From contig NZ_BBJC02000004.1 in assembly GCF_000739715.2 (NCBI RefSeq), positions 21,131 through 85,130 on the forward strand: DNA of 64,000 nt, written 5' to 3'. A program made the position numbers and the translations under genes. The notes beneath the pieces were generated by a model. The model made no database searches, was not told the DNA's origin, and worked only from the letters and a program-made list of their open reading frames with translations. This DNA comes from Falsirhodobacter sp. alg1. Lineage in GTDB: Bacteria > Pseudomonadota > Alphaproteobacteria > Rhodobacterales > Rhodobacteraceae. This document shows, piece by piece, positions 1-9,086 of the stretch (position 1 is its first letter; every line of letters starts with the position of its first letter).

Positions 1-1
1 C

Positions 2-244
2 TGGCTGACGATTCCGCCTATGGCGCTTCTAGCCTTTGGCCGGCCGTTCGCGCTTGTGGTTCTCTACGGGGCGCTCGGGGCATTCTTCATGCCGTTCCTC
101 GCCCTGACCCTGATCTGGATGCTGAACTCCAAGCGTCTGCCGAAGGAATGGCGTAGCAGCTGGGTTTCGAACGGGCTGCTGGGGGTTGCCGCTGCCCTGT
201 TCATCATCCTTTGCATCAACGAGCTTTGGAAGCTGATCAGCTGA
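2..244 (+). CDS. Nramp-family divalent metal (Mn/Fe) transporter, C-terminal fragment
   Basis: Only the last 80 codons lie in the window; the frame is open to the left edge. The visible part is hydrophobic, with two membrane spans (about residues 14-38 and 54-75 of the fragment) joined by a basic loop containing NSKRLPKEWR. This layout resembles the C-terminal two helices of proton-coupled Nramp/MntH transporters, which import manganese or iron across the inner membrane. The diagnostic DPGN and MPH motifs would be upstream and cannot be checked, so the family call is by resemblance. It converges on rnhA and shares a terminator hairpin with it. Confidence 0.6.
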   Translation, partial: WLTIPPMALLAFGRPFALVVLYGALGAFFMPFLALTLIWMLNSKRLPKEWRSSWVSNGLLGVAAALFIILCINELWKLIS

Positions 245-250
245 ACGTTC

Positions 251-276
251 AAGGCCCGCCCTAACCGGCGGGCCTT
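251..276. terminator. Bidirectional terminator between the transporter and rnhA
   Basis: A perfect 10-bp stem (AAGGCCCGCC at 251-260 with GGCGGGCCTT at 267-276) encloses a 6-base loop that contains the rnhA stop codon. It lies between convergent genes and can serve both. Confidence 0.75.
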
Positions 277-725
277 GTCTTGAAGGGGGCCATGCCTTCG
301 CGCGCCAGTTCATCGGCACGTTCGTTTTCGGCGTGGCCCGCATGGCCCTTGATCCAGCGCCATTCGACCTTGTGACGGGCCTGTGCCCCGTCCAGCCTCT
401 GCCATAGATCGGCGTTCTTGACGGGTTTGCGATCGGCTGTTTTCCAGCCGTTGCGCTTCCAGCCGTGGATCCATGTGGTCACGCCGTTTTTGACATAGGC
501 CGAATCGGTAACGATGATCAGGGTGGATGGCCGGCTCAGCGCTTCCAGCGCAGAAATCGCTGCCAGAAGTTCCATCCGGTTGTTGGTGGTATGCGCCTCC
601 CCGCCGTTCAGGGTGCGCTGTTTGATGACGGTTTCACCGTCCTTGGCAAGCATGAGAACGCCCCAGCCGCCCGGGCCGGGATTTCCACTGCAAGCACCAT
701 CGGTATAAGCATAAAGTTCTGGCAT
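261..725 (-). CDS. rnhA: Ribonuclease HI
   Basis: Cleaves the RNA strand of RNA-DNA hybrids (R-loops, primers) in the cytoplasm. The 154-residue length is normal for bacterial RNase HI. The four metal-binding acidic residues are visible: D9 in [14 protein letters not shown]52 in NNRMELL, D74 in VTDSAYV and D138 in NERADELA, with the mobile-loop histidine H128 in GHAGH. It lies downstream of ispH on the same strand with about 190 bases between, room for a separate promoter or a small gene. Confidence 0.97.
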   Translation of the reverse strand: MPELYAYTDGACSGNPGPGGWGVLMLAKDGETVIKQRTLNGGEAHTTNNRMELLAAISALEALSRPSTLIIVTDSAYVKNGVTTWIHGWKRNGWKTADRKPVKNADLWQRLDGAQARHKVEWRWIKGHAGHAENERADELAREGMAPFKTRPAG

Positions 726-765
726 GGTGGCGGGCTATCCTAGGGATGCACGCCACACAAGTGCC

Positions 766-864
766 TTAGCGGCGGCGTGCCGTGCTGCGTACAGGTGCAG
801 GTTGCGGGCGCATTGCGATAGCAAGGCCGGCCAGAACAGTCATCGTCACGATCGAAGTAATCAT
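766..864 (-). CDS. Possible 32-residue membrane or secreted peptide
   Basis: Reading on the minus strand from ATG at 864 gives a 32-codon frame ending in TAA at 766. It has a hydrophobic N-terminal half (ITSIVTMTVLAGLAIAM) and a proline/arginine-rich tail. A GGGGAG sequence eight bases before the ATG is a good ribosome binding site. It lies between ispH and rnhA. No family is recognised. The frame is short enough to arise by chance, so it is listed tentatively because of the ribosome binding site and hydrophobic segment. Confidence 0.35.
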   Translation of the reverse strand: MITSIVTMTVLAGLAIAMRPQPAPVRSTARRR

Positions 865-913
865 TCGTTAAACTCCCCACTCGAAGCCAGCGTTTCACCC
901 TGTCGCACAAATG

Positions 914-1876
914 TCAAATAGTGTCTTGGACAGGCTCTCTCAATACGCGGGGAACCTTGAATTCCACACGCTCCTGTGCGGTTTCGACAATTTCCACAGT
1001 TGTATCGAAGCGGGCGCGAAAGGCGTCGATCACCTCGTTTACCAGGATTTCGGGGGCACTCGCCCCCGCGGTGATTCCGATGCTGCGGATGCCGTCCAGC
1101 GCACGCCAATCGATATCATCTGCCCGTTGTACCAGCTGGGCATAGGCGCAACCCGAAGCACGCCCCACTTCTACCAGGCGACGGGAGTTCGAGGAATTGG
1201 GCGCACCGATCACCAGCAATGCATCGATCTTGTCGGCAATGGCCTTGACCGACATCTGCCGGTTGGTGGTGGCATAGCAGATGTCTTCCTTGTGCGGCCC
1301 CACGATCGCGGGAAAGCGCTGCTGCAGCGCCAGCACGATCCCTGCGGTATCATCTACCGACAGCGTGGTCTGTGTGATGAACGCCAGACGCTGCGGATCA
1401 CGCACCTGCAGATGTGCCACATCCTCGGGGGTTTCGACCAGCAGGACCTCTCCCTCGGGGAGCTGGCCCATGGTTCCGATGGTTTCAGGATGGCCTGCAT
1501 GGCCGATCATCACCATCTGGAGGCCATCCTGATGATGGCGTTCGGCCTCGATATGGACCTTTGAGACCAGCGGGCATGTGGCATCGACATACACCATCTC
1601 GCGCCGGGCTGCCTCGGCTGGAACTGCCTTCGGGACGCCATGCGCCGAAAAGATGACAGGCCGGTCATCGGGCACATCATCCAGTTCCTCGACGAAGATC
1701 GCCCCCTGTTCCCGCAGGGCATCCACGACATATTTGTTGTGGACGATCTCATGCCGGACATAGACGGGGGAACCCCATTTCTGCAGGGCCAGCTCCACGA
1801 TCTTGATCGCGCGATCAACGCCGGCGCAAAATCCGCGCGGAGCGGCGAGGTAAAGGTTCAGCGGGGGCAGGGACAT
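914..1876 (-). CDS. ispH: 4-hydroxy-3-methylbut-2-enyl diphosphate reductase
   Basis: Last enzyme of the MEP isoprenoid pathway; an iron-sulfur enzyme reducing HMBPP to IPP and DMAPP. With the start at MSLPPLN the protein is 320 residues, typical of the family. The three conserved cluster cysteines are C17 (PRGFCAGV), C101 (DATCPLVSK) and C200 ([12 protein letters not shown]); the NSSNSRRL substrate motif is also present. An in-frame ATG eight codons upstream (at 1900) would add a basic extension, but the chosen start matches family N-termini. It is divergent from folK across 80 bases. Confidence 0.96.
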   Translation of the reverse strand: MSLPPLNLYLAAPRGFCAGVDRAIKIVELALQKWGSPVYVRHEIVHNKYVVDALREQGAIFVEELDDVPDDRPVIFSAHGVPKAVPAEAARREMVYVDATCPLVSKVHIEAERHHQDGLQMVMIGHAGHPETIGTMGQLPEGEVLLVETPEDVAHLQVRDPQRLAFITQTTLSVDDTAGIVLALQQRFPAIVGPHKEDICYATTNRQMSVKAIADKIDALLVIGAPNSSNSRRLVEVGRASGCAYAQLVQRADDIDWRALDGIRSIGITAGASAPEILVNEVIDAFRARFDTTVEIVETAQERVEFKVPRVLREPVQDTI

Positions 1877-1956
1877 GCGACTTGCCTTCTTCAGGATCAT
1901 GCAAGAGGTAAGGTCTGGGGGGCGCGAGGTCCAGCCCCCGACAGGAGAGGCAGGCG

Positions 1957-2532
1957 ATGGAACGCATGTTTGTAGCGCTTGGAAGCAACCAGCCGTTGGG
2001 GGATGCCGGCCCCGATGCGGTGCTGCAGGCGGGAATTGGTGCCATGACGGCAGAGGGAATCACCCTGATCGCTGTCAGCCCGTTCTATCAGACACCCGCG
2101 TTTCCCGCAGGCTCCGGCCCTGATTACATCAATGCGGTTGCGGAAATTGGCTGGCCGGGTGCGCCGCAGGATCTGCTGGCCGCGTTGCACCGGATAGAAC
2201 GGGGTGCCGCGCGGATACGCGCCCGAAGGTGGGGGCCGCGCACATTGGACCTGGACCTGCTGGCAGTTGGTGATCAGGTGGTGCCGTCGGTCCCGGAATG
2301 GCGGCGTTGGCACGGCCTGGCCCCCGATCTGCAGATGTCCGTGGCCCCGGAATGCCTGGTGCTACCGCATCCGCGGTTGCAGGATCGCAGCTTCGTTCTG
2401 GTGCCATGGGCCGATGTGGCCCCCGACTGGTGCCATCCGGTCCTGAAGCTGACCGTGGCGCAGATGCGCGACGCGCTTCCGGCAGGGGATGTTGCGGGCG
2501 TAGCCCTTGCCAAGCCTGTGCGAAGCGCGTAA
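1957..2532 (+). CDS. folK: 2-amino-4-hydroxy-6-hydroxymethyldihydropteridine pyrophosphokinase
   Basis: Transfers pyrophosphate from ATP to 6-hydroxymethyl-7,8-dihydropterin in folate synthesis. The N-terminal ALGSN and the signature [12 protein letters not shown] (residues 91-102) are intact. At 191 residues it is about 30 longer than the E. coli enzyme, mainly in an insert after the signature ([11 protein letters not shown]) and a short C-terminal tail. No folP or folB is adjacent. It heads a plus-strand run followed by rpoZ and rel. Confidence 0.95.
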   Translation: MERMFVALGSNQPLGDAGPDAVLQAGIGAMTAEGITLIAVSPFYQTPAFPAGSGPDYINAVAEIGWPGAPQDLLAALHRIERGAARIRARRWGPRTLDLDLLAVGDQVVPSVPEWRRWHGLAPDLQMSVAPECLVLPHPRLQDRSFVLVPWADVAPDWCHPVLKLTVAQMRDALPAGDVAGVALAKPVRSA

Positions 2533-2569
2533 GAGGGCCGTTCCGTGTTCCCCACCCGAGGAGTGTCCC

Positions 2570-2923
2570 ATGGCCCGCGTAACGGTCGAAGATTGCGTTG
2601 ACAAGGTTCCGAACCGGTTCGAGCTGGTGCTGCTTGCTGCGCACCGCGCACGTGAGATTGCGACAGGGTCGCCGCTGACGGTAGACCGTGACAATGACAA
2701 GAATCCCGTTGTTTCGCTGCGCGAGATCGCTGACGAAACACAGGCAGCCGACGCGCTGCGTGAACGGATGATCGAAGGGTACCAGACCCAGATCGAAGTT
2801 GACGAGCCGGAAGAAGACAAGATGGCTGCACTGATGGGCGGCGAAGCCGACCGTCCTGCACAAGACGATATGTCCGAAGAAAAACTGCTGCGTGCCCTTA
2901 TGGAAGCGCAAGGTCAGAACTGA
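2570..2923 (+). CDS. rpoZ: RNA polymerase omega subunit
   Basis: Small RNA polymerase subunit that helps fold and assemble beta-prime. The 117-residue protein begins [20 protein letters not shown], the standard omega N-terminus, followed by the AHRAREI segment; the acidic C-terminal extension is usual in alphaproteobacteria. The start at 2570 is preceded by GAGGAG about eight bases upstream, which decides it over the longer frame beginning at 2507 that overlaps folK. rel follows after 17 bases, the familiar rpoZ-rel pairing that ties the polymerase to its ppGpp effector. Confidence 0.96.
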   Translation: MARVTVEDCVDKVPNRFELVLLAAHRAREIATGSPLTVDRDNDKNPVVSLREIADETQAADALRERMIEGYQTQIEVDEPEEDKMAALMGGEADRPAQDDMSEEKLLRALMEAQGQN

Positions 2924-2940
2924 TTGGCGGCAAGGCGGGA

Positions 2941-5055
2941 ATGATCGATCTTGACGACCTTCTTGCCCTTGTTCGCAATTACAATCCGCGAACCAATGCA
3001 GACCTGATCTCGCGCGCCTATGCCTATGGCGCGCAGATGCATGAAGGACAGATGCGCCAGTCGGGGGAGCCGTATTTCACGCACCCCGTGGCCGTTGCCG
3101 CGATCCTGACAGAGCAGCAGCTGGACGATGCAACCATCGTCACCGCACTGCTGCATGATACGATCGAGGATACCAAATCCACCTTTCTTGAGGTGGAGCG
3201 CCTGTTTTCTACCGAGATTGCCGAGCTGGTGGATGGTGTCACCAAGCTGACCAATCTGGAGCTTTCGTCCGCCCAGTCCAAGCAGGCCGATAACTTCCGC
3301 AAGCTGTTCATGGCGATGTCGCGCGATTTGCGTGTCATTCTGGTGAAGCTTGCCGACCGTCTGCACAATATGCGCACGATCAAGTCGATGCGCCCGGAAA
3401 AGCAGGCGCAAAAAGCGCGCGAGACCATGGAGATCTTTGCCCCCCTTGCCGGTCGTATGGGGATGCAGTGGATGCGTGAGGAGCTGGAGGATCTGGCCTT
3501 TCGCGTCATAAATCCCGAAGCGCGCAATTCGATCATCCGGCGCTTTATCACGCTGCAGCGTGAAGCGGGCGATATGGTTCACAACATCACGGCCGATATC
3601 CGGGGTGAGCTGGACAAGACCGATATCGATGCAACTGTTTATGGTCGTGCGAAAAAGCCCTATAGCATCTGGCGCAAGATGCAGGAGAAGAACCTCAGCT
3701 TCTCGCGCCTGTCGGACATCTACGGCTTTCGCGTGATCTGCGAGACCGAGGCCGATTGCTATCGCATTCTGGGTGTCATCCATCATCGCTGGCGGGCAGT
3801 TCCGGGCCGGTTCAAGGATTACATCAGCCAGCCCAAGCAGAACGGCTATCGCTCCATTCACACCACGGTTGCGGGCCGCGACGGCAAGCGCGTGGAGGTG
3901 CAGATCCGGACCCGCCAGATGAACGAGGTCGCCGAAGCCGGCGTTGCCGCGCATTGGGCCTATCGTGAGGGGCAGCGGGTCAAGAACCCCTTTGCCGTCG
4001 ATCCGCAAAAGTGGATCGCGAGCCTGACCGAGCGTCTGGATGATGAGGATCACGTCGCCTTCATGGAGACGGTGAAGCTGGAGATGTACACCGATCAGGT
4101 GTTCTGCTTCACCCCGAAAGGGGATGTCATTCAGCTTGCCAAAGGGGCGACACCGCTGGATTTCGCCTTTGCCATCCACACGCGCATCGGCAATTCCTGT
4201 GTCTCGGCCAAGGTGGACGGGATCCGCGTGCCTCTGTGGACCCGCCTGCGCAATGGCCAGTCGGTGGAGATCATCACCGCCGAAGGGCAGCGCCCGCAGG
4301 CAAGCTGGATCGATATCGTGACCACGGGACGCGCCAAAAGCGCGATCCGGCGATCCTTGCGTGAAGACGACCGCAGCCGCTTTGTACGTCTGGGGCAGGA
4401 ACTGGTGCGTGCGACCTTCGATCAGGTTGGCCGCAAGATGACCGACAAGGCCCTTCGGACCGCTGCAAGGATGCTGGCCACCGCCGATGAGGTAGAGCTT
4501 CTGTCGCGAATCGGTGCTGCCGAGTTGCCGGCCCGCCGGGTCATCGAGGTGCTGTATCCCGAGGTTGCGCCGCATGGTGCCGAAGATGTGATGCAGCGGC
4601 CGGTCGTCGGGCTGGCGCTGGACCAGTCGTTCCGCCGGGCACAATGCTGCCAGCCGCTTCCGGGGGAACGGATCGTCGGCATTTCCTATCGTGGGCTGGG
4701 TGTCGTGATCCATACGATCGATTGCCCCGCGCTGGAAGAGTTCGAGGATCAGTCCCAGAGGTGGGTCGATCTGCATTGGGAACCGGGTCGCCATGCGCCG
4801 GTCAACAATGCCTCTCTTGATCTGACCATCGCCAATGATGCAGGCGTTCTGGGGCGGGTCTGTTCGCTGATCGGCGAACAGAAGGCCAATATCATCGATC
4901 TGACCCTGATGGACCGCAAGCCGGATTTCTATCGTTTGCTGGTGGACATCGACATCCGTGACGTAGAGCATCTGCATCTCGTGATGACGGCCCTTGAAGC
5001 CGAGAGCCAAGTGGCGCAAATCGCCCGTGTGCGGGATCTGACCCGCAAGCCGTGA
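2941..5055 (+). CDS. rel: Bifunctional (p)ppGpp synthetase/hydrolase (Rel/SpoT type)
   Basis: Makes and degrades the stringent-response alarmone. Order of domains in 704 residues: HD hydrolase (H48, and HDTIEDT at 72-78, catalytic residues intact), synthetase (RFKD at 290-293 followed by GYRSIHTTV), TGS (about 385-445), and a C-terminal ACT domain (about 625-704). The RFKD form is the one found in bifunctional enzymes rather than the acidic form of synthetase-only RelA, so both activities are expected. It is likely the only long RSH enzyme, as is usual in alphaproteobacteria, although that needs the whole genome. rpoZ lies immediately upstream. Confidence 0.96.
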   Translation: MIDLDDLLALVRNYNPRTNADLISRAYAYGAQMHEGQMRQSGEPYFTHPVAVAAILTEQQLDDATIVTALLHDTIEDTKSTFLEVERLFSTEIAELVDGVTKLTNLELSSAQSKQADNFRKLFMAMSRDLRVILVKLADRLHNMRTIKSMRPEKQAQKARETMEIFAPLAGRMGMQWMREELEDLAFRVINPEARNSIIRRFITLQREAGDMVHNITADIRGELDKTDIDATVYGRAKKPYSIWRKMQEKNLSFSRLSDIYGFRVICETEADCYRILGVIHHRWRAVPGRFKDYISQPKQNGYRSIHTTVAGRDGKRVEVQIRTRQMNEVAEAGVAAHWAYREGQRVKNPFAVDPQKWIASLTERLDDEDHVAFMETVKLEMYTDQVFCFTPKGDVIQLAKGATPLDFAFAIHTRIGNSCVSAKVDGIRVPLWTRLRNGQSVEIITAEGQRPQASWIDIVTTGRAKSAIRRSLREDDRSRFVRLGQELVRATFDQVGRKMTDKALRTAARMLATADEVELLSRIGAAELPARRVIEVLYPEVAPHGAEDVMQRPVVGLALDQSFRRAQCCQPLPGERIVGISYRGLGVVIHTIDCPALEEFEDQSQRWVDLHWEPGRHAPVNNASLDLTIANDAGVLGRVCSLIGEQKANIIDLTLMDRKPDFYRLLVDIDIRDVEHLHLVMTALEAESQVAQIARVRDLTRKP

Positions 5056-5068
5056 AAGGGCGCGTCCC

Positions 5069-5713
5069 ATGGTATTCAGACGGCGCAAGCCAAGGACGCT
5101 CACCGAATGGGGGCGGGAGCTTGTGTATCCCAAGGGCGGTTTCCGGCGTGCGATCCAATATGTGATGCACAGGATGCGTCGCCTGCCGGACGAGCCGGAG
5201 CGTGTGGCCCGCGGGTTCGCGGCGGGTGTCTTCATCAGTTTTACGCCGTTCTTCGGTTTCCACCTTATGGGGTCCCTGGTTCTGGCATGGGTGATGCGGG
5301 GCAATTTCCTTGCAGCGCTTCTGGGAACATTCGTCGGCAATCCGCTGACCACACCCATCGTCGCCATCACATCCGTCGGTTTGGGTCATTGGTTGCTGGG
5401 AATGCCCGGTGCGCTGGATCTGCGAGAGATTGGCGATGCATTTGCGAACGCCGGTACGCAGCTGTGGTTCAATGCCTGTGCGCTGTTCACCCCCGATGTC
5501 ATGCACTGGAACCGCCTGCGGGAGTTTTTCTGGGAAATCTATTTCCCCTATATGATCGGCGGCCTGTTTCCGGGAATCGTTGTCAGCGGGATCTTCTATT
5601 ATCTGACGTTGCCCCTGGTCAGGGCATATCAGAAATTACGGGCGGCCAAAGCCGAAGAGCGCGTTCAGAAGCGTCGCGCCCATGCCTCATCTCGGGACAT
5701 CGGTCAGGATTAG
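5069..5713 (+). CDS. DUF2062 family inner-membrane protein, copy 1
   Basis: A 214-residue protein of unknown function with a basic N-terminus (VFRRRKPRTLTEWGREL), the DUF2062 core RRLPDEPERVARGFAAGVF, and about four hydrophobic segments (around residues 50-80, 85-112, 130-145 and 155-185). The FTPFFGFH segment and VGNPLTTP turn are typical of the family. It starts 13 bases after rel and is followed by a clear paralogue, so the pair is probably cotranscribed. The basic C-terminal tail (KAEERVQKRRAH) should be cytoplasmic. No catalytic motif is seen. Confidence 0.85.
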   Translation: MVFRRRKPRTLTEWGRELVYPKGGFRRAIQYVMHRMRRLPDEPERVARGFAAGVFISFTPFFGFHLMGSLVLAWVMRGNFLAALLGTFVGNPLTTPIVAITSVGLGHWLLGMPGALDLREIGDAFANAGTQLWFNACALFTPDVMHWNRLREFFWEIYFPYMIGGLFPGIVVSGIFYYLTLPLVRAYQKLRAAKAEERVQKRRAHASSRDIGQD

Positions 5714-5776
5714 TGCCGTTTTGCTTGTGTGATCGGTCCGTGACGCCTATCCCTTGACTGAAGGGGGCCCTGATCT

Positions 5777-6415
5777 GTGTTCAAGCGGCGCGAGACATTC
5801 ACGTTTTGGCAGAAACTGGGCCGGACGCTGTGGCCTCGCAGTGGCTGGCGGCGGGCAGTGCAATACCTGTGGCATCGGGTGGTGCGGCTGCCGGATGACC
5901 CGCGGCGTGTGGCCCGCGGGGTTGCCTGTGGCGTATTCGCGGCATTCGGCCCCTATCTTTTTCATGACTACATTATTGCCGCCGCGCTGGCCTGGGTCAT
6001 TCGGGGCAATATCTTTGCGGCGATTATTGCAGCCTTCGTCCAGAACCCGCTGACACTGCCGTTTCTGGCGGTATCGGGCGTGGGGCTGGGGCAATATCTG
6101 CTCGGGATGGGCGAAGGGCTGCCTTCATGGCAGATCGTGGCGTTTTTTGCCAAGGCCGCGGGTGAGCTGCTTCATAATTTCTTTGCAATTTTCACCGACG
6201 CGGATATGCGATGGCTGAGCCTGCAATTGTTTTTCCAACGGATATATCTGCCCTATCTGTTGGGCGGGTCCATTCTCGGGCTGGCTGCGGCAATCGGGGC
6301 CTATACCTTGGTACTGTCGCTGGTGCGGGCCTATCGCGGCTTGCGCATTACGCGGCTGCGGGCCAGAAGCGAAACATTGGCGCGGGCCGCCGCGCAAAAA
6401 GACAACGGAGGCTAG
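5777..6415 (+). CDS. DUF2062 family inner-membrane protein, copy 2
   Basis: A 212-residue paralogue of the preceding gene, with the same order of blocks: a basic start (FKRRETFTFWQKLGRTLWP), RLPDDPRRVARGVACGVF, QNPLTLPF and GVGLGQYLLGMG. The FFGFH element of copy 1 is replaced here by GPYLFHDY, so the two have diverged at the most conserved motif. The start is GTG at 5777. The stop is immediately followed by the pdxJ ATG, suggesting translational coupling. Function unknown; a membrane protein by composition. Confidence 0.82.
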   Translation: MFKRRETFTFWQKLGRTLWPRSGWRRAVQYLWHRVVRLPDDPRRVARGVACGVFAAFGPYLFHDYIIAAALAWVIRGNIFAAIIAAFVQNPLTLPFLAVSGVGLGQYLLGMGEGLPSWQIVAFFAKAAGELLHNFFAIFTDADMRWLSLQLFFQRIYLPYLLGGSILGLAAAIGAYTLVLSLVRAYRGLRITRLRARSETLARAAAQKDNGG

Positions 6416-6416
6416 A

Positions 6417-7154
6417 ATGGCTTTGCGATTGGGCGTGAACATCGACCATGTGGCAACGGTGCGGAATGCACGCGGTGGTACCTGGCCTGATCCCTTGCGC
6501 GCGGCCATCCTTGCCGAGGCGGCGGGTGCGGACGGGATCACCGCACATCTGCGCGAGGATCGCCGCCATATCCGCGATGCCGATATTGATGCGCTGATGG
6601 CGGGAATCGCCATTCCGCTGAATTTCGAGATGGCTGCCACTGCGGAAATGCAGGCGATTGCCCTGCGCCATCGCCCCCATGCCGTCTGCCTTGTTCCGGA
6701 GCGTCGTGAGGAACGTACGACGGAAGGCGGCCTTGATGTTGCAGGCGATATCGCACGTCTTGCCGATTTCATTGCGCCCATGCGAGAGGCGGGGGCGCGG
6801 GTGTCGATGTTTGTCGGCCATGAGGCACGGCAGATCGAGGCCTGTGCCGAAATCGGCGCGGCCGTGGTCGAACTGCACACCGGCCATTATTGCGATATGG
6901 TCAGCGCGGGCAATGATGCGGGCGCCGAGGTGGAGCTGGCGGCCCTGAAGCGCGCGGCCAGCCTTGCCGCGCAACTAGGGCTGGAGGTGCATGCGGGCCA
7001 CGGCATCGCCTATGATACCGTGACCCCGATCGCCCTCATTCCCGAGGTGGTGGAGCTGAACATCGGTCATTTCCTGATCGGTGAGGCCATTTTCCGTGGC
7101 CTGGGTGGTGCGATCGAAGAGATGCGCCGCCGCATGGATGCGGCCCGCCCGTGA
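6417..7154 (+). CDS. pdxJ: Pyridoxine 5'-phosphate synthase
   Basis: Condenses 3-amino-2-oxopropyl phosphate with deoxyxylulose 5-phosphate in the DXP-dependent vitamin B6 pathway. It has 245 residues, normal length. Family motifs are visible: [17 protein letters not shown] at the N-terminus, [14 protein letters not shown], the [17 protein letters not shown] phosphate/active-site block, and EVHAGHGI plus [11 protein letters not shown] near the end. It begins one base after the DUF2062 stop and overlaps the acpS start by four bases, the conserved pdxJ-acpS pair. Confidence 0.97.
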   Translation: MALRLGVNIDHVATVRNARGGTWPDPLRAAILAEAAGADGITAHLREDRRHIRDADIDALMAGIAIPLNFEMAATAEMQAIALRHRPHAVCLVPERREERTTEGGLDVAGDIARLADFIAPMREAGARVSMFVGHEARQIEACAEIGAAVVELHTGHYCDMVSAGNDAGAEVELAALKRAASLAAQLGLEVHAGHGIAYDTVTPIALIPEVVELNIGHFLIGEAIFRGLGGAIEEMRRRMDAARP

Positions 7155-7558
7155 TCTTGGGTATCGGCACCGATCTGGCGAATATCGAACGTGTCGAGCG
7201 GACTTTGGCCCGCTTTGGCGACAGGTTCCGCAATCGTGTATTCACCCCGTCCGAACAGGCGCGGGCCGAACGCCGCCCCGATCCGCCCGCAACCTATGCC
7301 AAACGGTGGGCCGCGAAGGAAGCCTGCTCCAAGGCACTTGGTACAGGGCTGCGTATGGGGATTTCGTGGAAAGACATGGTGGTGACAAATTTGCCGACCG
7401 GTCAGCCCGTCATGCATCTGACCGGCTGGGCTGCGGACCGGCTGGCCACGATGACCCCGCCCGGACATGAGGCGGTGGTGCATGTCACCCTGACCGATGA
7501 CCACCCTTGGGCGCAGGCCTTTGTCGTGATAGAGGCGCGTCCGGTTCGCATAACTTGA
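7151..7558 (+). CDS. acpS: Holo-[acyl-carrier-protein] synthase
   Basis: Transfers 4'-phosphopantetheine from CoA to acyl carrier protein. The 135-residue protein begins with GTG at 7151 inside the end of pdxJ. The metal-binding D8 lies in [14 protein letters not shown] and the second acidic residue in [16 protein letters not shown], both standard AcpS signatures. The C-terminal [19 protein letters not shown] strand is also typical. Confidence 0.96.
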   Translation: MILGIGTDLANIERVERTLARFGDRFRNRVFTPSEQARAERRPDPPATYAKRWAAKEACSKALGTGLRMGISWKDMVVTNLPTGQPVMHLTGWAADRLATMTPPGHEAVVHVTLTDDHPWAQAFVVIEARPVRIT

Positions 7559-7583
7559 CTTATGGGCGTCTCCCGCGCATGAA
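7555..7583 (+). promoter_or_regulatory. Possible promoter before lepB
   Basis: TTGACT overlaps the acpS stop codon, and a weak CATGAA follows after 17 bases, 28 bases before the lepB start. The -35 box is good and the -10 box poor, so this is tentative. Confidence 0.25.
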
Positions 7584-7610
7584 GCCGAGAACATCCAGAG
7601 GGCGCCCCGC

Positions 7611-8408
7611 ATGTTCGCACGCAAGAAAAAGACCGAGACCAAAGGCGGTATCGCCGAAACAGTGAAAACTGTCGTCTATGCGTTGCTGATCGCGGGCATT
7701 TTCCGAACGCTGTTTTTCCAGCCGTTCTGGATCCCGTCAGGATCCATGAAGGATACCCTGCTGATCGGTGATTTCCTGTTCGTGAACAAGATGGCCTATG
7801 GCTATTCCCGGTTCTCCTGTCCTTTCGCCTTCTGCCCGATCACGGGGCGTATCTTCGAGCGGGCACCCGAGCGTGGCGATGTTGTGGTATTCCGCCATCC
7901 CGTGACCGGTGCCGATTTCATCAAGCGGTTGATCGGCCTGCCGGGTGATACCGTCCAGTTGCGCAATGGTGTCGTTTTCATCAACGGTCAGGAAGTGCCG
8001 CAGACGCCTGCCGGCACCTTTACGGAAACATACGAGCGCCAGGGCCCGATGGGGGAATATCCGCGCTGCTCCAACTCGCCGGTTGGCGACGGCGGTGTCT
8101 GCGAAACCGAACGGCTGACGGAAACGTTGCCGAATGGCGTGACGCATGAGATTCTGAACATCGACAGCAACGGCTATGCCGACAATACCGATGTGTATCA
8201 GGTTCCCGATGGCGAATATTTCTTCATGGGCGACAATCGCGACAATTCCGAGGACAGCCGCTTCAGCCAAGCCGTGGGCGGGGTCGGATTTGTGCCGGCC
8301 GAATATCTGATCGGTCGTGCCGACCGGATCATCTTCTCCTCGGCAGGTCGTTCGCTTCTCTATTTCTGGACATGGCGTCCGGATCGTTTCTTCAAGGCGG
8401 TTGAGTGA
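7611..8408 (+). CDS. lepB: Signal peptidase I
   Basis: Membrane-bound serine protease that removes signal peptides from exported proteins. An N-terminal anchor helix (about residues 19-36) precedes the catalytic serine S45 in [10 protein letters not shown]; the general-base lysine is K105 in [14 protein letters not shown]. The C-terminal box [11 protein letters not shown] is intact. The 265 residues include a family-typical insert with two cysteine pairs (around 70-75 and 152-163). It overlaps rnc by four bases, the conserved lepB-rnc-era arrangement. Confidence 0.97.
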   Translation: MFARKKKTETKGGIAETVKTVVYALLIAGIFRTLFFQPFWIPSGSMKDTLLIGDFLFVNKMAYGYSRFSCPFAFCPITGRIFERAPERGDVVVFRHPVTGADFIKRLIGLPGDTVQLRNGVVFINGQEVPQTPAGTFTETYERQGPMGEYPRCSNSPVGDGGVCETERLTETLPNGVTHEILNIDSNGYADNTDVYQVPDGEYFFMGDNRDNSEDSRFSQAVGGVGFVPAEYLIGRADRIIFSSAGRSLLYFWTWRPDRFFKAVE

Positions 8409-9085
8409 AACTTTCAGCTGATCTTCGCGCGCTTCAGGATCGTCTGGGGTATGAGTTCAAGAATCCGGAGTATCTGCTTCGGGCCTTGACGCATGCCTCC
8501 ATTTCATCCGGAACGCGTCCGTCGAACGAACGTCTGGAATTCGTGGGCGATAGGGTACTTGGCCTGACCATTGCCGAGGCTTTGTTCCGTGCCGACCGGA
8601 CCGCCGCCGAAGGTCAGCTGGCGCCGCGTTTCAACGCGCTGGTGCGCAAGGAAACCTGCGCCGATGTGGCCCGCGCCACCGGTGTGGGTGAGGCATTGAA
8701 GCTGGGCCGTTCGGAAATGATGTCGGGGGGGCGCCGCAAGGAGGCGTTGCTGGGAGATGCGATGGAGGCGGTGATCGCAGCCATCTATCTGGATGCCGGC
8801 TTCGAGGTGGCGCGTGATACGATCCTGCGGCTATGGGGCGACCGTATCGCCCTTGCCGCAACCCACGCCCGGGATGCCAAGACGGCGCTGCAGGAATGGG
8901 CACAGGCCCGCGGACAGCAGCCGCCACGTTACACGGAACTTGACCGGTCCGGTCCGGACCATGAACCTGTCTTTATCGTCGAGGCTCATCTCGACACCGG
9001 TGAGACCGAGCGGGCCAGTGCCCGCACCAAACGCGCCGCTGAACAGGCGGCGGCAAAGGCGCTTCTGGCGCGGATGGAGAAATGA
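8405..9085 (+). CDS. rnc: Ribonuclease III
   Basis: Double-strand-specific endoribonuclease that processes rRNA and structured mRNA leaders. The 226-residue protein has the catalytic signature [14 protein letters not shown] (E45 and D49) in the N-terminal nuclease domain and a double-stranded-RNA-binding domain from about residue 153 (LQEWAQARG to the C-terminus). The start is GTG at 8405 within the end of lepB. Several hairpins in the ribosomal operons of this window are plausible substrates. Confidence 0.96.
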   Translation: MKLSADLRALQDRLGYEFKNPEYLLRALTHASISSGTRPSNERLEFVGDRVLGLTIAEALFRADRTAAEGQLAPRFNALVRKETCADVARATGVGEALKLGRSEMMSGGRRKEALLGDAMEAVIAAIYLDAGFEVARDTILRLWGDRIALAATHARDAKTALQEWAQARGQQPPRYTELDRSGPDHEPVFIVEAHLDTGETERASARTKRAAEQAAAKALLARMEK

Positions 9086-9086
9086 A

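Noticed and set aside
2914-5370. 818-codon open frame antisense to rel
   Set aside because: Shadow of a GC-rich gene. The plus-strand frame is a complete Rel enzyme with all motifs; the antisense translation has no recognisable domain.
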